64,000 bases of DNA from CALFUK01 sp964450495 (GTDB lineage: Bacteria > Bacteroidota > Bacteroidia > Chitinophagales > Saprospiraceae), in NCBI GenBank assembly GCA_964450495.1, contig CAYVFU010000003.1:1-64000 (forward strand), read 5' to 3'. The translations under genes and the position numbers were made by a program. The notes under the pieces are model-generated. The model made no database searches. It worked only from the letters and a program-made list of their open reading frames with translations, and was not told the DNA's origin. Shown here one piece after another: positions 25,840-35,357 of the stretch. Numbering within the stretch: position 1 is the first letter of the stretch; the number at the start of each line of letters is the position of its first letter.

Positions 25840-25847
25840 TACATTTG
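25840..25847 (+). promoter_or_regulatory. Bacteroidota -7 element before queE
   Basis: TACATTTG matches the TAnnTTTG -7 consensus of Bacteroidota and lies 12 bases before the ATG at 25859. It argues against the upstream in-frame GTG at 25847, which falls inside the element. No clear -33 TTG is seen. Confidence 0.4.
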
Positions 25848-25858
25848 TGTCTTGTTTT

Positions 25859-26485
25859 ATGTACGCTGTAAAAGAAATATATTATACAATTCAAGGTGAA
25901 GGGTTCCATACGGGAAGGCCAGCCGTATTTTGCAGGTTTAGTGGTTGCAACTTGTGGTCAGGTAGAGAAGAAGATCGCCACAAAGCAATATGCAAATTCT
26001 GTGATACTGATTTTTGGGGTACAGATGGTCTAAATGGTGGTAAATACGAGGCTGAAAATATTGCTCAAATCTGCTCAGAACTTTGGCCAGATTTAAAATC
26101 TAACAAACTTATTATTTGTACCGGAGGCGAACCTGCGTTACAATTAGATAAGCAATTTATAGACACACTACATCAAGCAGACTTTGAGATCGCAATCGAA
26201 ACAAATGGAACATTAGCATTACCTGAAGGCATTGATTGGATTTGTATGTCTCCAAAAGCCAATACTGATATAGTCATAGATAAAGGACATGAATTAAAGT
26301 TGATTTATCCACAAAAAGGTATTTCTCCTAAAGACGTAGAATCGCTTGATTTTGAACATTTCTACTTGCAACCAATGGATAGTCCTGACCTTGCTGAAAA
26401 TAGAATTAAATCAATTAATTATTGCAAGAACAATCCTAAATGGAAACTGAGTTTGCAAATTCACAAAGTGCTCAACATTCCATAA
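25859..26485 (+). CDS. queE: 7-carboxy-7-deazaguanine synthase
   Basis: The protein begins MYAVKEIYYTIQGEG and belongs to the radical SAM family. The [4Fe-4S] ligands are spaced C-x14-C-x2-C (CNLW to CKFC), the long-spaced form known in a QueE subclass, and the GGEPAL motif binds SAM. QueE rearranges 6-carboxy-tetrahydropterin into CDG on the way to queuosine and other 7-deazaguanines. The ATG at 25859 is preferred to GTG at 25847. No other queuosine genes are in the window. It converges with the metzincin gene after one base. Confidence 0.93.
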   Translation: MYAVKEIYYTIQGEGFHTGRPAVFCRFSGCNLWSGREEDRHKAICKFCDTDFWGTDGLNGGKYEAENIAQICSELWPDLKSNKLIICTGGEPALQLDKQFIDTLHQADFEIAIETNGTLALPEGIDWICMSPKANTDIVIDKGHELKLIYPQKGISPKDVESLDFEHFYLQPMDSPDLAENRIKSINYCKNNPKWKLSLQIHKVLNIP

Positions 26486-28000
26486 TTATAAAGTACAGCC
26501 ATCTACAAGAGCTGTAAAAATTGCACCTACTTCAACTTCGAATTCTGGATTCAATTCAATAAATGATCCTGCTTGAAATTTGATGTCTGCATTTGACTCT
26601 AAAAGTATATCATTGGCTGTTATCTCATTGGTCGTAAAATATTGATCTTCATCACCTGATTTGAATATCTCATTGACCAGGTTTTCACTATCCCGACATT
26701 GGTTATACATCCAATCGATACATTCGACATCAAGTGCTTTAATACCAAACTGAGGAAGGTTATTGGGCTCGTCACTATTGCATAAAACTCCATTCATTAA
26801 TGCACTGCATGTTCCATCAATATGATTCATAGCGTAGCCATGCAATAATTCATGGATAAGCAATGCCGTATATTGATATGCTGTAAGACATCCAGCACCA
26901 ACATTTAAAAATATATAAGAAGATTTTGCCTCAAGCCATAGATCACCACATTGGTCAGGAATGCAAGGAACTTTTGCAAATGTCCCTCCTTTACCAATGG
27001 TCCCATTGCAAGGTGCATTAATATCATCAAGTTCATCGCACGGATCGTCAAAAAACACCCAAATCACTGGAAGATCACTAGGGTTGCAAATGTTATTTGT
27101 CAGTTCTGCAACATTTGCACAGCCGGTTGTATTGCAACTTTGTATCAATGGCGATGCAAGCGTAATTGAAATACCATCAAGACTGTTCAGTGTATTCACC
27201 GCATCTTGTAAATAAGTAAACTCTAAATTTGTGGATACATCATCAGCTGCTGAATCTGCTACTCTTATTTCCATTTGGATATCGGAAGGAAATTTTGTTG
27301 GCGAAAGTGATCCGATAGTTACATTACATTGAGTATTTAAATTAGCAGATGAGCCTATTAATAAGGTGCAATGTGCTGGTATCGCACAAGAACTTGATTT
27401 TTTTTCACCTATACTTTTAATCTTTTTAGCAGAATCATCAAACTCTCTAAAACCAGCTTTTTCATAAGCTATTCTATTAGTTTCCAACTGTTGTCTAAAT
27501 AAACTACTGCGATAAGAGCCCAGTAATGAAGGATCAATATCTCCAACAAAACATAAGTCTAGAATCTGTTGTGTTCTTGCCAAAATTACCTCACCCTCTT
27601 TCTCAATTTCTTGGAACACAGATAATGCATCCATTCTGGGTCTGTAATAACCCTTGCCATCTTTGAATAAAAAAAGCAGATATTTTTCACCAATGATAAA
27701 ATCTACATCTCCCCTAACAGTGGCCCATTCATTAGCTGTTCTCGAACTAGCTTCTCTTAAAAGTATGGATGAATGTTCTGGAATTAACCCTTTGTAGGAT
27801 TCTAGTACTTTGAAATTATTTATAAAACCGTATTGGTCTTGATGAGAAACAACTTCTCCAAATACAACAAATTCGGAATGTTCATACAACTCATTAATGT
27901 CCTTTGGAGGAATTACAGTAGTCGCCATAATGACATTCACAAATCCTAGCAATGTTAAAAGTGTTAAACATCTGAGATCAATCACCGATAGTACCGTCAT
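26486..28000 (-). CDS. secreted metzincin-like metalloprotease with C-terminal GC-type tail domain
   Basis: From the ATG at 28000 a signal peptide precedes a ~100-residue domain and then a protease-like region with HELLHGYAMNH (26822-26854), which has the three metal-binding His of the HExxHxxxxxH metzincin motif although the usual Gly is replaced. DDPCDELDDINAPC is a Cys-rich segment. The last ~50 residues (QAGSFIELNPEFEVEVGA...DGC) match a C-terminal module also found in two neighbouring proteins and in the GH16 enzyme. It is probably a secreted or surface protease. The frame can be extended upstream to 28108, but the ATG at 28000 gives a better signal peptide. Confidence 0.75.
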   Translation of the reverse strand: MTVLSVIDLRCLTLLTLLGFVNVIMATTVIPPKDINELYEHSEFVVFGEVVSHQDQYGFINNFKVLESYKGLIPEHSSILLREASSRTANEWATVRGDVDFIIGEKYLLFLFKDGKGYYRPRMDALSVFQEIEKEGEVILARTQQILDLCFVGDIDPSLLGSYRSSLFRQQLETNRIAYEKAGFREFDDSAKKIKSIGEKKSSSCAIPAHCTLLIGSSANLNTQCNVTIGSLSPTKFPSDIQMEIRVADSAADDVSTNLEFTYLQDAVNTLNSLDGISITLASPLIQSCNTTGCANVAELTNNICNPSDLPVIWVFFDDPCDELDDINAPCNGTIGKGGTFAKVPCIPDQCGDLWLEAKSSYIFLNVGAGCLTAYQYTALLIHELLHGYAMNHIDGTCSALMNGVLCNSDEPNNLPQFGIKALDVECIDWMYNQCRDSENLVNEIFKSGDEDQYFTTNEITANDILLESNADIKFQAGSFIELNPEFEVEVGAIFTALVDGCTL

Positions 28001-28064
28001 AATAATTTTATCCGCAACAAAGAGTTTAAAAAAAGTGTAGATTTGAAAACAAAAATTGTATACC

Positions 28065-29402
28065 TTGAAATCTCTATTAACTTTATTTTTAGCTATTACA
28101 ATTTCCACCCTGAGTGTACAAATGTATGCTCAATTATCTTTCCGCACAAATCTTATGTCCGAATGGAAGGATAGTACGGATCTTAATTTAGGCTATACTG
28201 ATGTTTGGGGTTACGTTGCGCCCAGCGGAGATGAGTATGCAATTATTGGATCTAGGACTAAGATAAATTTCATCAACATTACGGATCCAGCTCAACCGTA
28301 TAGTGTCACAAAGTTTCCTGGAGGTAATACTGTTGGTTGGAGAGACATGAAAACATATAAACATTATGCTTACAGTATTTGTGATGGATGCACTGAAGGT
28401 ATGCATATTTTCGATTTATCAACGTTGCCATTAGCAGCAACTCATGTAAATCAAGTGACAGCTGATTTTGAAAGAGCCCATAATATTTTTATAGAGGGAG
28501 ATAGGCTTTATGTTGTTGGCATGATCGGTAATGATGATTTATTAATCTATGATCTGTTGGCCGATCCAGTAAATCCTACCTTATTAGCTACCATTGACAT
28601 GGATATCATTTTAGGTACTGGAGCTGACAATTTCTATATACACGATATATTCGTTCGTGATAATATCGCCTACGCATCACATGGGTATACAGGTTACTAT
28701 ATTTGGGATGTCGCAGATCCACAAAATGTCACATTAATAGCTGACAACGATTTTGGCGGGTATAACCACAGTAGCTGGATAAGTAAAAATGGTGATTTTG
28801 CATACGTAGCAGAAGAGATACAAAAAGGCTTGCCTATTCAGCTTGTCGATCTTACAGATATGACGAATGGAAATATTAGTAGTTCATCTACCTTTATAGA
28901 CAATATTGCACCAGTCGGACCAAATAATCTGAATGTTACCCATCACAACCCTTTTGTGAAAGATGACTTTCTCTACATATCTAATTATGAAGATGGTTTA
29001 AAGATTTACGACATCAAAACACCTGACAAGCCTGTGCTATTTGCGTATTATGACACCTACCCAGATGATAATCTTGCTGGTCAATATAGTGGGTATCAAG
29101 GTGCTTGGGGTACTTACCCATTCTTGCCATCAGGCAATATTTTAGTTTCTGACAGAACCTATGGTCTGCAAATAATTGAGCTAGATTATAAAGAATGTGA
29201 TGGTGTTGCAAAGGTTATTGGACATATTACAACTAGCGAAGAAGAAAGCTATTCCTGTTGCATCATTACCAGTTCTACATCTTCAATAAGTGGAAATGTA
29301 ACTTCAGAGTATACAGCAAATCAATACATCACTTTGGGTACTAACTTTGAAGTAACACAAGGGTCAAATGTTCTTTTTGACATTGAAGAATGTGTAAACT
29401 AA
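28065..29402 (+). CDS. choice-of-anchor B family secreted protein (first copy)
   Basis: A signal peptide starts at a TTG (28065; MKSLLTLFLAITISTLS, ending MYAQ). The body is a beta-propeller-like region with DVWGY, GNTVGWRDMKTYKHYAY, AHNIFIEG and YNHSSW motifs, typical of the choice-of-anchor B family, proteins that share this body but differ in their sorting tail. The C-terminal ~60 residues are a shared tail module ending EECVN. Substrate and function are unknown. A TAGATTTG element at 28038-28045 could be its promoter. The next gene is a homologue, so this looks like a tandem duplication. Confidence 0.82.
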   Translation: MKSLLTLFLAITISTLSVQMYAQLSFRTNLMSEWKDSTDLNLGYTDVWGYVAPSGDEYAIIGSRTKINFINITDPAQPYSVTKFPGGNTVGWRDMKTYKHYAYSICDGCTEGMHIFDLSTLPLAATHVNQVTADFERAHNIFIEGDRLYVVGMIGNDDLLIYDLLADPVNPTLLATIDMDIILGTGADNFYIHDIFVRDNIAYASHGYTGYYIWDVADPQNVTLIADNDFGGYNHSSWISKNGDFAYVAEEIQKGLPIQLVDLTDMTNGNISSSSTFIDNIAPVGPNNLNVTHHNPFVKDDFLYISNYEDGLKIYDIKTPDKPVLFAYYDTYPDDNLAGQYSGYQGAWGTYPFLPSGNILVSDRTYGLQIIELDYKECDGVAKVIGHITTSEEESYSCCIITSSTSSISGNVTSEYTANQYITLGTNFEVTQGSNVLFDIEECVN

Positions 29403-29465
29403 GACTTAGGAAAATTTTGTCGTTTTCATTTTTATAGTTGTATACTTGCCAAAAGTAAATTGTTC

Positions 29466-31001
29466 ATGCGACATCTTATTCTACTTGTTACACTACTATT
29501 ATCATCAAGTATTTATAGCCAACTTAACAGGACAGTAACTTTGCTCAGTACTTTTGATCCCCCTACAAGCGACTTGCCTCAATCTGGAGGTGTACAATTT
29601 AATGATGTATGGGGTTATACCAGTCCTGCTGGAAGTGAAATAGCCATACTGGGAAATGTGGATTATGTTGTCTTCGTTGATGTTACAGATCCTGCAAATC
29701 CAACAGAGATTCACAGACATGCTCCAGGAAACACGTCATGGTGGAGAGACTTTAAGACATACAAACAGTATGCTTATGGTGTTTGTGATCAATTCAGTTG
29801 TGGAGAAGGTTTACAGATCTACGATCTCGGCAATATTGATTGTAGTGGAGAAATCATGAATTTAGGAGGCATAACTGCTCAGTTTACAAGGTCTCACAAT
29901 ATCTTCATTGATGAACCAAACCACAAGCTTTATGCAGTTGGCCTTAGGCAATCTACAGATATTTATATTTATGATCTTGAGCCAGATCCTGCAAACCCTG
30001 TGCTATTAGCAAGTGTCAATTTTAATGATGTACTTTCCAATAATGGAGACTACTACGTCCATGATATATACGTAAGAGACAACATCGCTTATTGTTCGCA
30101 TGGGTTTACTGGCTTCTACATCTGGGATTTGTCAGACCTAAGTAATACAAACAACACACCTGCAAATGGTGGTACCATTCAATTACTTGCTTCGGATGAT
30201 TACAATGGTTACAATCACAGTTCATGGGTCACTGAGGATGGCCAATATGCAATTAACGCAGAAGAAGTGCCACAAGGTCAAGAGTTAATTTCTGTTGATA
30301 TTTCGCAAATGACAAGTGGTAATATATTCGATGTCGACATGTTTTCGCACAGTTTAGAATCTAGTGGCCGACCTACACCACACAACCCATACATAAGAAA
30401 TGACTTCCTGTATATATCCTACTATGAAGACGGTTTTAAAGTCTTTGATTTTAGTGACCCAACAGCTCCAACATTATATGGTAATTACGATACCTATCCA
30501 CTCAATCAGGGAGGTTACAGTGGTACAGAAGGTGCATGGGGCTGTTATCCTTTCTTTCCTTCCGGAAATGTATTAATCACTGACATCACATTTGGTTTGC
30601 ATGTATTTAAAGTAAATGGAACTGAGAATTGTGCAGACGGTATTTTAAATCAAGATGAAACAGGTGTAGACTGCGGAGGTAAATATTGTTTGCCATGCGA
30701 TACATGTTTTGATGGGATCAAGAATCAAGATGAAACAGGGATAGATTGTGGTGGTTCTATTTGTTGTAACATTTGTCCGCCTCCAACAGCAGATTGCGAT
30801 GATGTCAGTCTGATTATCGATAGTAACATTACAAACGATCGGGACGAATACTACTCGGATTTCGTGGAAACATCAGGAGCAGTAATCCAGCAATCACCTG
30901 CTGATGCTAAATTCCATGCTGGTAATTACTTACAATTAAATGCAGGGTTCGAAGTTATGCAAGGGGCGCAATTGCTTTTGGTCATTGAAGACTGCCAATG
31001 A
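29466..31001 (+). CDS. choice-of-anchor B family secreted protein (second copy)
   Basis: The ATG at 29466 gives the signal peptide MRHLILLVTLLLSSSIYS. The body shares the motifs of the previous gene (DVWGYTSPAGSEIA, NTSWWRDFKTYKQYAY, SHNIFIDEP, YNHSSW) and the same C-terminal tail (HAGNYLQLNAGFEV, ending EDCQ). It additionally has two copies of a Cys-rich repeat (NQDETGVDCGG and NQDETGIDCGG) around 30635-30770, a repeat known in animal and Bacteroidota extracellular proteins. It lies 63 bases after its paralogue and is likely secreted. Function unknown. Confidence 0.82.
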   Translation: MRHLILLVTLLLSSSIYSQLNRTVTLLSTFDPPTSDLPQSGGVQFNDVWGYTSPAGSEIAILGNVDYVVFVDVTDPANPTEIHRHAPGNTSWWRDFKTYKQYAYGVCDQFSCGEGLQIYDLGNIDCSGEIMNLGGITAQFTRSHNIFIDEPNHKLYAVGLRQSTDIYIYDLEPDPANPVLLASVNFNDVLSNNGDYYVHDIYVRDNIAYCSHGFTGFYIWDLSDLSNTNNTPANGGTIQLLASDDYNGYNHSSWVTEDGQYAINAEEVPQGQELISVDISQMTSGNIFDVDMFSHSLESSGRPTPHNPYIRNDFLYISYYEDGFKVFDFSDPTAPTLYGNYDTYPLNQGGYSGTEGAWGCYPFFPSGNVLITDITFGLHVFKVNGTENCADGILNQDETGVDCGGKYCLPCDTCFDGIKNQDETGIDCGGSICCNICPPPTADCDDVSLIIDSNITNDRDEYYSDFVETSGAVIQQSPADAKFHAGNYLQLNAGFEVMQGAQLLLVIEDCQ

Positions 31002-31068
31002 TTCAAAATGTAGTTAGGCTTACAAACTAGCTCAATTATTAATTCTAATTTCGATCAAAGTCTAGATA

Positions 31069-31695
31069 ATGGGAAATCTTAGAATATTTTCTTTCTTCAT
31101 CTGCATGATAATGGTTCAAATGACATTTGCGAATCACGATGAAACTGTAGACGGTGAACTGTCTGATGATCCAATGAATCCTACCGTCATACAAGTCGTA
31201 AATGGATCTAATGAAGTATGTGCTAGTGCCATTAATCCAGATAGAGATTTTTATACTATTACTGTTCCTCCGGGAGCGACATTGGATGAAATCGTACTAA
31301 CAAGTTTTTCTTCTTTAAATGTTGGCTTTCTAGGATTTACTTCTGGTAATACTATAGATCCAGATGCAGGTCAAGCTGGTTTACTCGGATTTACACTTTT
31401 AGGTTTAGTATCAGGTCCACAACTGGCTGAATTAAATACTAGTATTGACGGCTTTGACATCCCATTGGGCCCAGGAGATTATACATTTTGGACGCAAGAA
31501 ACTTCCAATATCGTTCCGACAAGCTATTGCTTAGATTTTCAACTTACCATCCCACAACAACCCTCGGAGACCGCAATTCCAACTATGGGAGAATGGGGAG
31601 TAATTATCCTTGGATTACTTCTGTTGATCTTAAGTACTAATCATATTTATAGTTCAGAAAACAAGAGGCTACTACCTAAAAAGTATAGTCATTAG
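31069..31695 (+). CDS. IPTL-CTERM sorting-domain protein, 208 aa
   Basis: A signal peptide (residues 1-21) and a mature beta-rich region end in the IPTL-CTERM tail: AIPTMGEWGVIILGLL, a hydrophobic helix and a basic end (ENKRLLPKK). This tail type is a sorting signal. The mature region has a repeated fold of short strands and no catalytic motif that I recognise. It follows the choice-of-anchor B genes by 67 bases, possibly in the same unit. An archaeosortase/exosortase-type partner is not in the window. Confidence 0.72.
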   Translation: MGNLRIFSFFICMIMVQMTFANHDETVDGELSDDPMNPTVIQVVNGSNEVCASAINPDRDFYTITVPPGATLDEIVLTSFSSLNVGFLGFTSGNTIDPDAGQAGLLGFTLLGLVSGPQLAELNTSIDGFDIPLGPGDYTFWTQETSNIVPTSYCLDFQLTIPQQPSETAIPTMGEWGVIILGLLLLILSTNHIYSSENKRLLPKKYSH

Positions 31696-31719
31696 ACACA
31701 TTTATCTCTTTTATTAAGT

Positions 31720-34700
31720 CTATTGGGTTAGCTCTACAGTAGTGTAAGATTCAATCAGTGCTTTGTATAGAGGATTCAATTCTAGTAACTCTTGGTTCCC
31801 TAGAAGAATAATTTGCTCCCTAGCGCGTGTTAAGGCAACATTTAATTTTCTATCAATACCTTCAGAACTCAACACACTCAAATTTCTTAGTTGGATAGAA
31901 TGATTCAAGCACAAAGAAATTATAATCACATCTTTAGCTCCTCCTTGATAGCGCTCTACAGTATCAATTGTAATTTCCGTCAGATCAACTTTAGCAGCTA
32001 ACATGTGCTCCCTAATATTTGCAATCTGTGCTCTGTATGGTGTGATGACACCGATAGATTGCTTTTGATTTACCGATTGATTTCTGTCTTGTATTTCCTT
32101 AACAATTATTGGAATTTTACTTGCTTCATCGCTATTCATTTTAAAGTTCATGTCCTCTTCTGTAACAGAACATGGAACATAAACCAGGCGCTCATTTGCG
32201 ATAGAATTCTCTTCAGTTGATTTGCTGTTAGGCAACGATTTATGCAGCCTTTCAATTTCAGGCAAGCATTTAAGCTCTTTCTTATAAAAGTGTTCGTTAG
32301 GAAACTGCATGATGTCTTGATGCATTCTACCTTGCGCATTGAGTTGACCAATTGCCCAATACCAATCGTGCTTGACGCAGGTAAGATATAATCGCTCAAA
32401 TAGAGAGTTTGACATATTAGTGAAACCCAAGTGTTGTAAACTTTCATCTTCAATTTGAGTCTCCTCTTGTGATTGCTGGACAACAGCAGGAAGTTGATAA
32501 TGATCGCCAATCAAAATCACTTTTTTAAACCTAGACAAGATTCCTAAAATTGTAGGCTCCAATAATTGGGATGCTTCATCAATGATTACCCGATCAAATT
32601 TAATCAGGCTAAACAATTCAGGTTTTCCTACTATTGACGCAACTGTGCCTACTACTAGTCTAGTTTGCTGGAGCCTTGTCACCATTTCGGAACGTCGTTC
32701 CATTTTATCTGCGATTTCAATCAGGAGATTAGGCTTGTACTTCGGATCGACTGAATATCTTGATCCAACTCTAATGAATTTATTTTTATAGTCATTTGAT
32801 ATGGCACATATGGCCCCACAAATTTCATCCACCGCTTTATTAGTGTAAGCAAGAAGTAGAATGGTTTCGCTAGTCTTAGTGTATAAATATTGCACTACCC
32901 TTCTGATCATGAAACTCGTTTTACCTGTTCCTGGAGGACCCCACAACAAATAGTAATCTTTTGCAGCAATAATCTCTTCAAAAATTTCATGTTGTTGATC
33001 TGTTAAATCTTCAAACCCTTCCAGTTCTAGATTTTTATGATTGCCAGGACTTCGTCGACCAAGCCATAAATCCTTAGTTAATTTATCAGATTCAATAAAT
33101 TCGAATAAGGAACGGTACATGGAATGAAAGCCATTATCTAATCGGTCATGCTCAATATGCCAAACTGGATGCAAGCGAAAAATCTCATGATTGTGTTGGC
33201 GACTTCTGAGTTTTACTCTGATGATTTGATCATCCATCTCTAACAGAGTTCCTTTTATAATTTGGTTGTACAAGGCAGCATCTTGTTTGCCATTAATGTC
33301 TGGATACAATACCAAAATATCACCTACTCTAAAGTTAGAAATTACCGCAGTCTTTGTGGTTTTTTTGAATAGGAGAAAAGGCTTTTCGTCATCGCTGTCA
33401 TTCTTCTGTAGTTCAAGATGATTTAGAATATTGAATGCCTCTACTTTTTCATCAATACTATTTTGCCAAATGGATGACAGTCCATTTAATCGATCTTGAT
33501 CTCTGACACCTATTTTTGACAGACGTTGCTCCCTTGCTATGAATCCAGAAAAATGACTAAAATAACTTTTCTCAATATCATCTAATGACTGATAAACATC
33601 TTGAAAATGAGTGATGTCTGACTTTGCAAAGCCTTTAATTTTAGGAAATGCTTTGACATTTAATGAATCAAAAAGTTTTGCATTCTCTTGCCTGTTTTCT
33701 AATTGGAGTTGCTGTACAAGTAATTTATTACGCACACCAATGGCCTCTTTTTGTTGTTGACTAATGTTTGGTGCATAACGCAAATGTTGTTCGTCAACTC
33801 CCGAATACAATATAAAATTATTGAGTCGTAGCTTCTCGCCAAAACTAGAGTGAATAAGTAAATCGTACAAAAGTGTTTGATGATAATGACTATTGTTTAA
33901 CCCATATTTATTGGCCCTGTATGGTTTTCCACCCTTTAATTCTACGATAGATGCTTGCTTTGATTTTTTATTTATATGTAGTAAATCAAGTCGCCCTTGT
34001 ATCCCATACTTTGGAGAATAAAATGCTGGTTCGATATAAATATGTTCTTTTTTTATGTTGTTTTTGGTGAATTCTATTTCAATTGTTTTTTTAATGTTGT
34101 GAAATTGCTTTTCTAGTTCTGCAATTAAATCCTTTATGGTACGGTCATCAAATTGAGAAAGGGCGATTGGATTAATGGTAAACAACTTCTTCTTTACATC
34201 CTGAAAACTCAAAGATGGATTATGGACCAATTCATCTAAAAAGAAATTCGCAATATTCCCTTTCATTATAGCTGCAGAAGGATAGACCATCATGTATTTT
34301 CTGAGGAATTGATCTTGGCTTTCACTACCGTGTGGATGAAAACAGTTTGAAATTGTAGTGACATCAATTAGAAATGAAGGTTCAAACACAAATATGGCAG
34401 GAATGTACTCTCCACTATCAGTGACTTGGACTTGGTGAATGCACATAGGTATTGGTAGATAATCAGATTTGTGTAAAGTCAATATTGAATCAGAATACAT
34501 GTCATTGGATTCCATCTTGTCCCAGGAAATTGTCATTTCTTCATAAGGAGCTTGGGCACTGATTGCCTTCATAGTTTTTGAATCGATGTCTATGGACAAT
34601 ACCAAGACATGCAGAAAAGGGATGTATTCTTTAAAATTGTCTTGTCGTTTTACATGATACGTTTTTCGATATTCTTTTTCAATAGCAGCATCTGATGGAA

Positions 34701-35067
34701 TAGAAAAGAGTTTATGAACAGCTATTTCAACTGTTTTGCGATACAAGAGGTAATCTGACTTGGAATATGAGGCTTTTTCGGAGGATTCGTTGTATTTGCG
34801 AAATCCGTGCATGTGATATATCAACAGTTTAGGCAATTTTTTTCTATTACCCAGATATGCAATTTTTGTAAAGAGAGAACTTAAATGGATGTTCTCCTTC
34901 CTGATAATCTCTTGGATAGTATAGGCGAACAAACGGAATAGTTTATCAAACTTGGCCTCTAGAGGTTCGTCTAATTCATCCAGTTGAGTGAGTTTTTTTA
35001 ACAGAAAATGCCCAAATGACCTTGTTGCTTTCATAAAATTGTTCTGATTACGATATGAAAATTCCAA
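31720..35067 (-). CDS. PD-(D/E)XK nuclease-SF1 helicase fusion (Dna2-like)
   Basis: This 1115-residue protein starts with an ~340-residue region of unknown fold, then a RecB/Cas4-like nuclease with G358-x-x-D361, E376-x-K378 and Q397-x3-Y401, then a linker and an SF1B helicase with Walker A GPPGTGKTS (710-718), the IIDEASQLLEP motif and the VALTRAREQI motif near the C-terminus. This is the Dna2-like nuclease-helicase layout, used in DNA repair, replication or defence. It is isolated between secreted-protein genes and an OmpA gene. Its true start could be the ATG 33 bases in. Confidence 0.85.
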   Translation of the reverse strand: MEFSYRNQNNFMKATRSFGHFLLKKLTQLDELDEPLEAKFDKLFRLFAYTIQEIIRKENIHLSSLFTKIAYLGNRKKLPKLLIYHMHGFRKYNESSEKASYSKSDYLLYRKTVEIAVHKLFSIPSDAAIEKEYRKTYHVKRQDNFKEYIPFLHVLVLSIDIDSKTMKAISAQAPYEEMTISWDKMESNDMYSDSILTLHKSDYLPIPMCIHQVQVTDSGEYIPAIFVFEPSFLIDVTTISNCFHPHGSESQDQFLRKYMMVYPSAAIMKGNIANFFLDELVHNPSLSFQDVKKKLFTINPIALSQFDDRTIKDLIAELEKQFHNIKKTIEIEFTKNNIKKEHIYIEPAFYSPKYGIQGRLDLLHINKKSKQASIVELKGGKPYRANKYGLNNSHYHQTLLYDLLIHSSFGEKLRLNNFILYSGVDEQHLRYAPNISQQQKEAIGVRNKLLVQQLQLENRQENAKLFDSLNVKAFPKIKGFAKSDITHFQDVYQSLDDIEKSYFSHFSGFIAREQRLSKIGVRDQDRLNGLSSIWQNSIDEKVEAFNILNHLELQKNDSDDEKPFLLFKKTTKTAVISNFRVGDILVLYPDINGKQDAALYNQIIKGTLLEMDDQIIRVKLRSRQHNHEIFRLHPVWHIEHDRLDNGFHSMYRSLFEFIESDKLTKDLWLGRRSPGNHKNLELEGFEDLTDQQHEIFEEIIAAKDYYLLWGPPGTGKTSFMIRRVVQYLYTKTSETILLLAYTNKAVDEICGAICAISNDYKNKFIRVGSRYSVDPKYKPNLLIEIADKMERRSEMVTRLQQTRLVVGTVASIVGKPELFSLIKFDRVIIDEASQLLEPTILGILSRFKKVILIGDHYQLPAVVQQSQEETQIEDESLQHLGFTNMSNSLFERLYLTCVKHDWYWAIGQLNAQGRMHQDIMQFPNEHFYKKELKCLPEIERLHKSLPNSKSTEENSIANERLVYVPCSVTEEDMNFKMNSDEASKIPIIVKEIQDRNQSVNQKQSIGVITPYRAQIANIREHMLAAKVDLTEITIDTVERYQGGAKDVIIISLCLNHSIQLRNLSVLSSEGIDRKLNVALTRAREQIILLGNQELLELNPLYKALIESYTTVELTQ

Positions 35068-35357
35068 GATAAAGCTAAGAATGGAAGTATCGAAAACAAA
35101 TTTTCTTTCAAAATATATGGTGCGTCTTGAGCTTGTTTATAATCATGAGGCATCAATTCCAAAACTAAAGCTTTAAAAAATGTTAAAAATTTAAGGTAAT
35201 AAAGAACTTCTAATTGCGTATTTTGCGTTACCAAAATATAATTGCCCCTAGAAAAACCAAGTATTAGCATCTATTAACCTCATTATCAGCTGTTTATGCT
35301 GATTTTGAAACACTAACTTTGATAACTAACAAATTTTTCATTAAAACATAATTACAA

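Noticed and set aside
31720..35067. Calling the helicase a Cas4 or CRISPR gene
   Set aside because: The nuclease domain is RecB/Cas4-like, but it lacks the Cas4 Cys cluster as far as I can see and no cas genes are near.
35031..35270. 79-codon minus-strand open frame at the 5' end of the helicase gene
   Set aside because: It overlaps the helicase start, shows no domain or signal pattern, and lies in the AT-rich upstream region.
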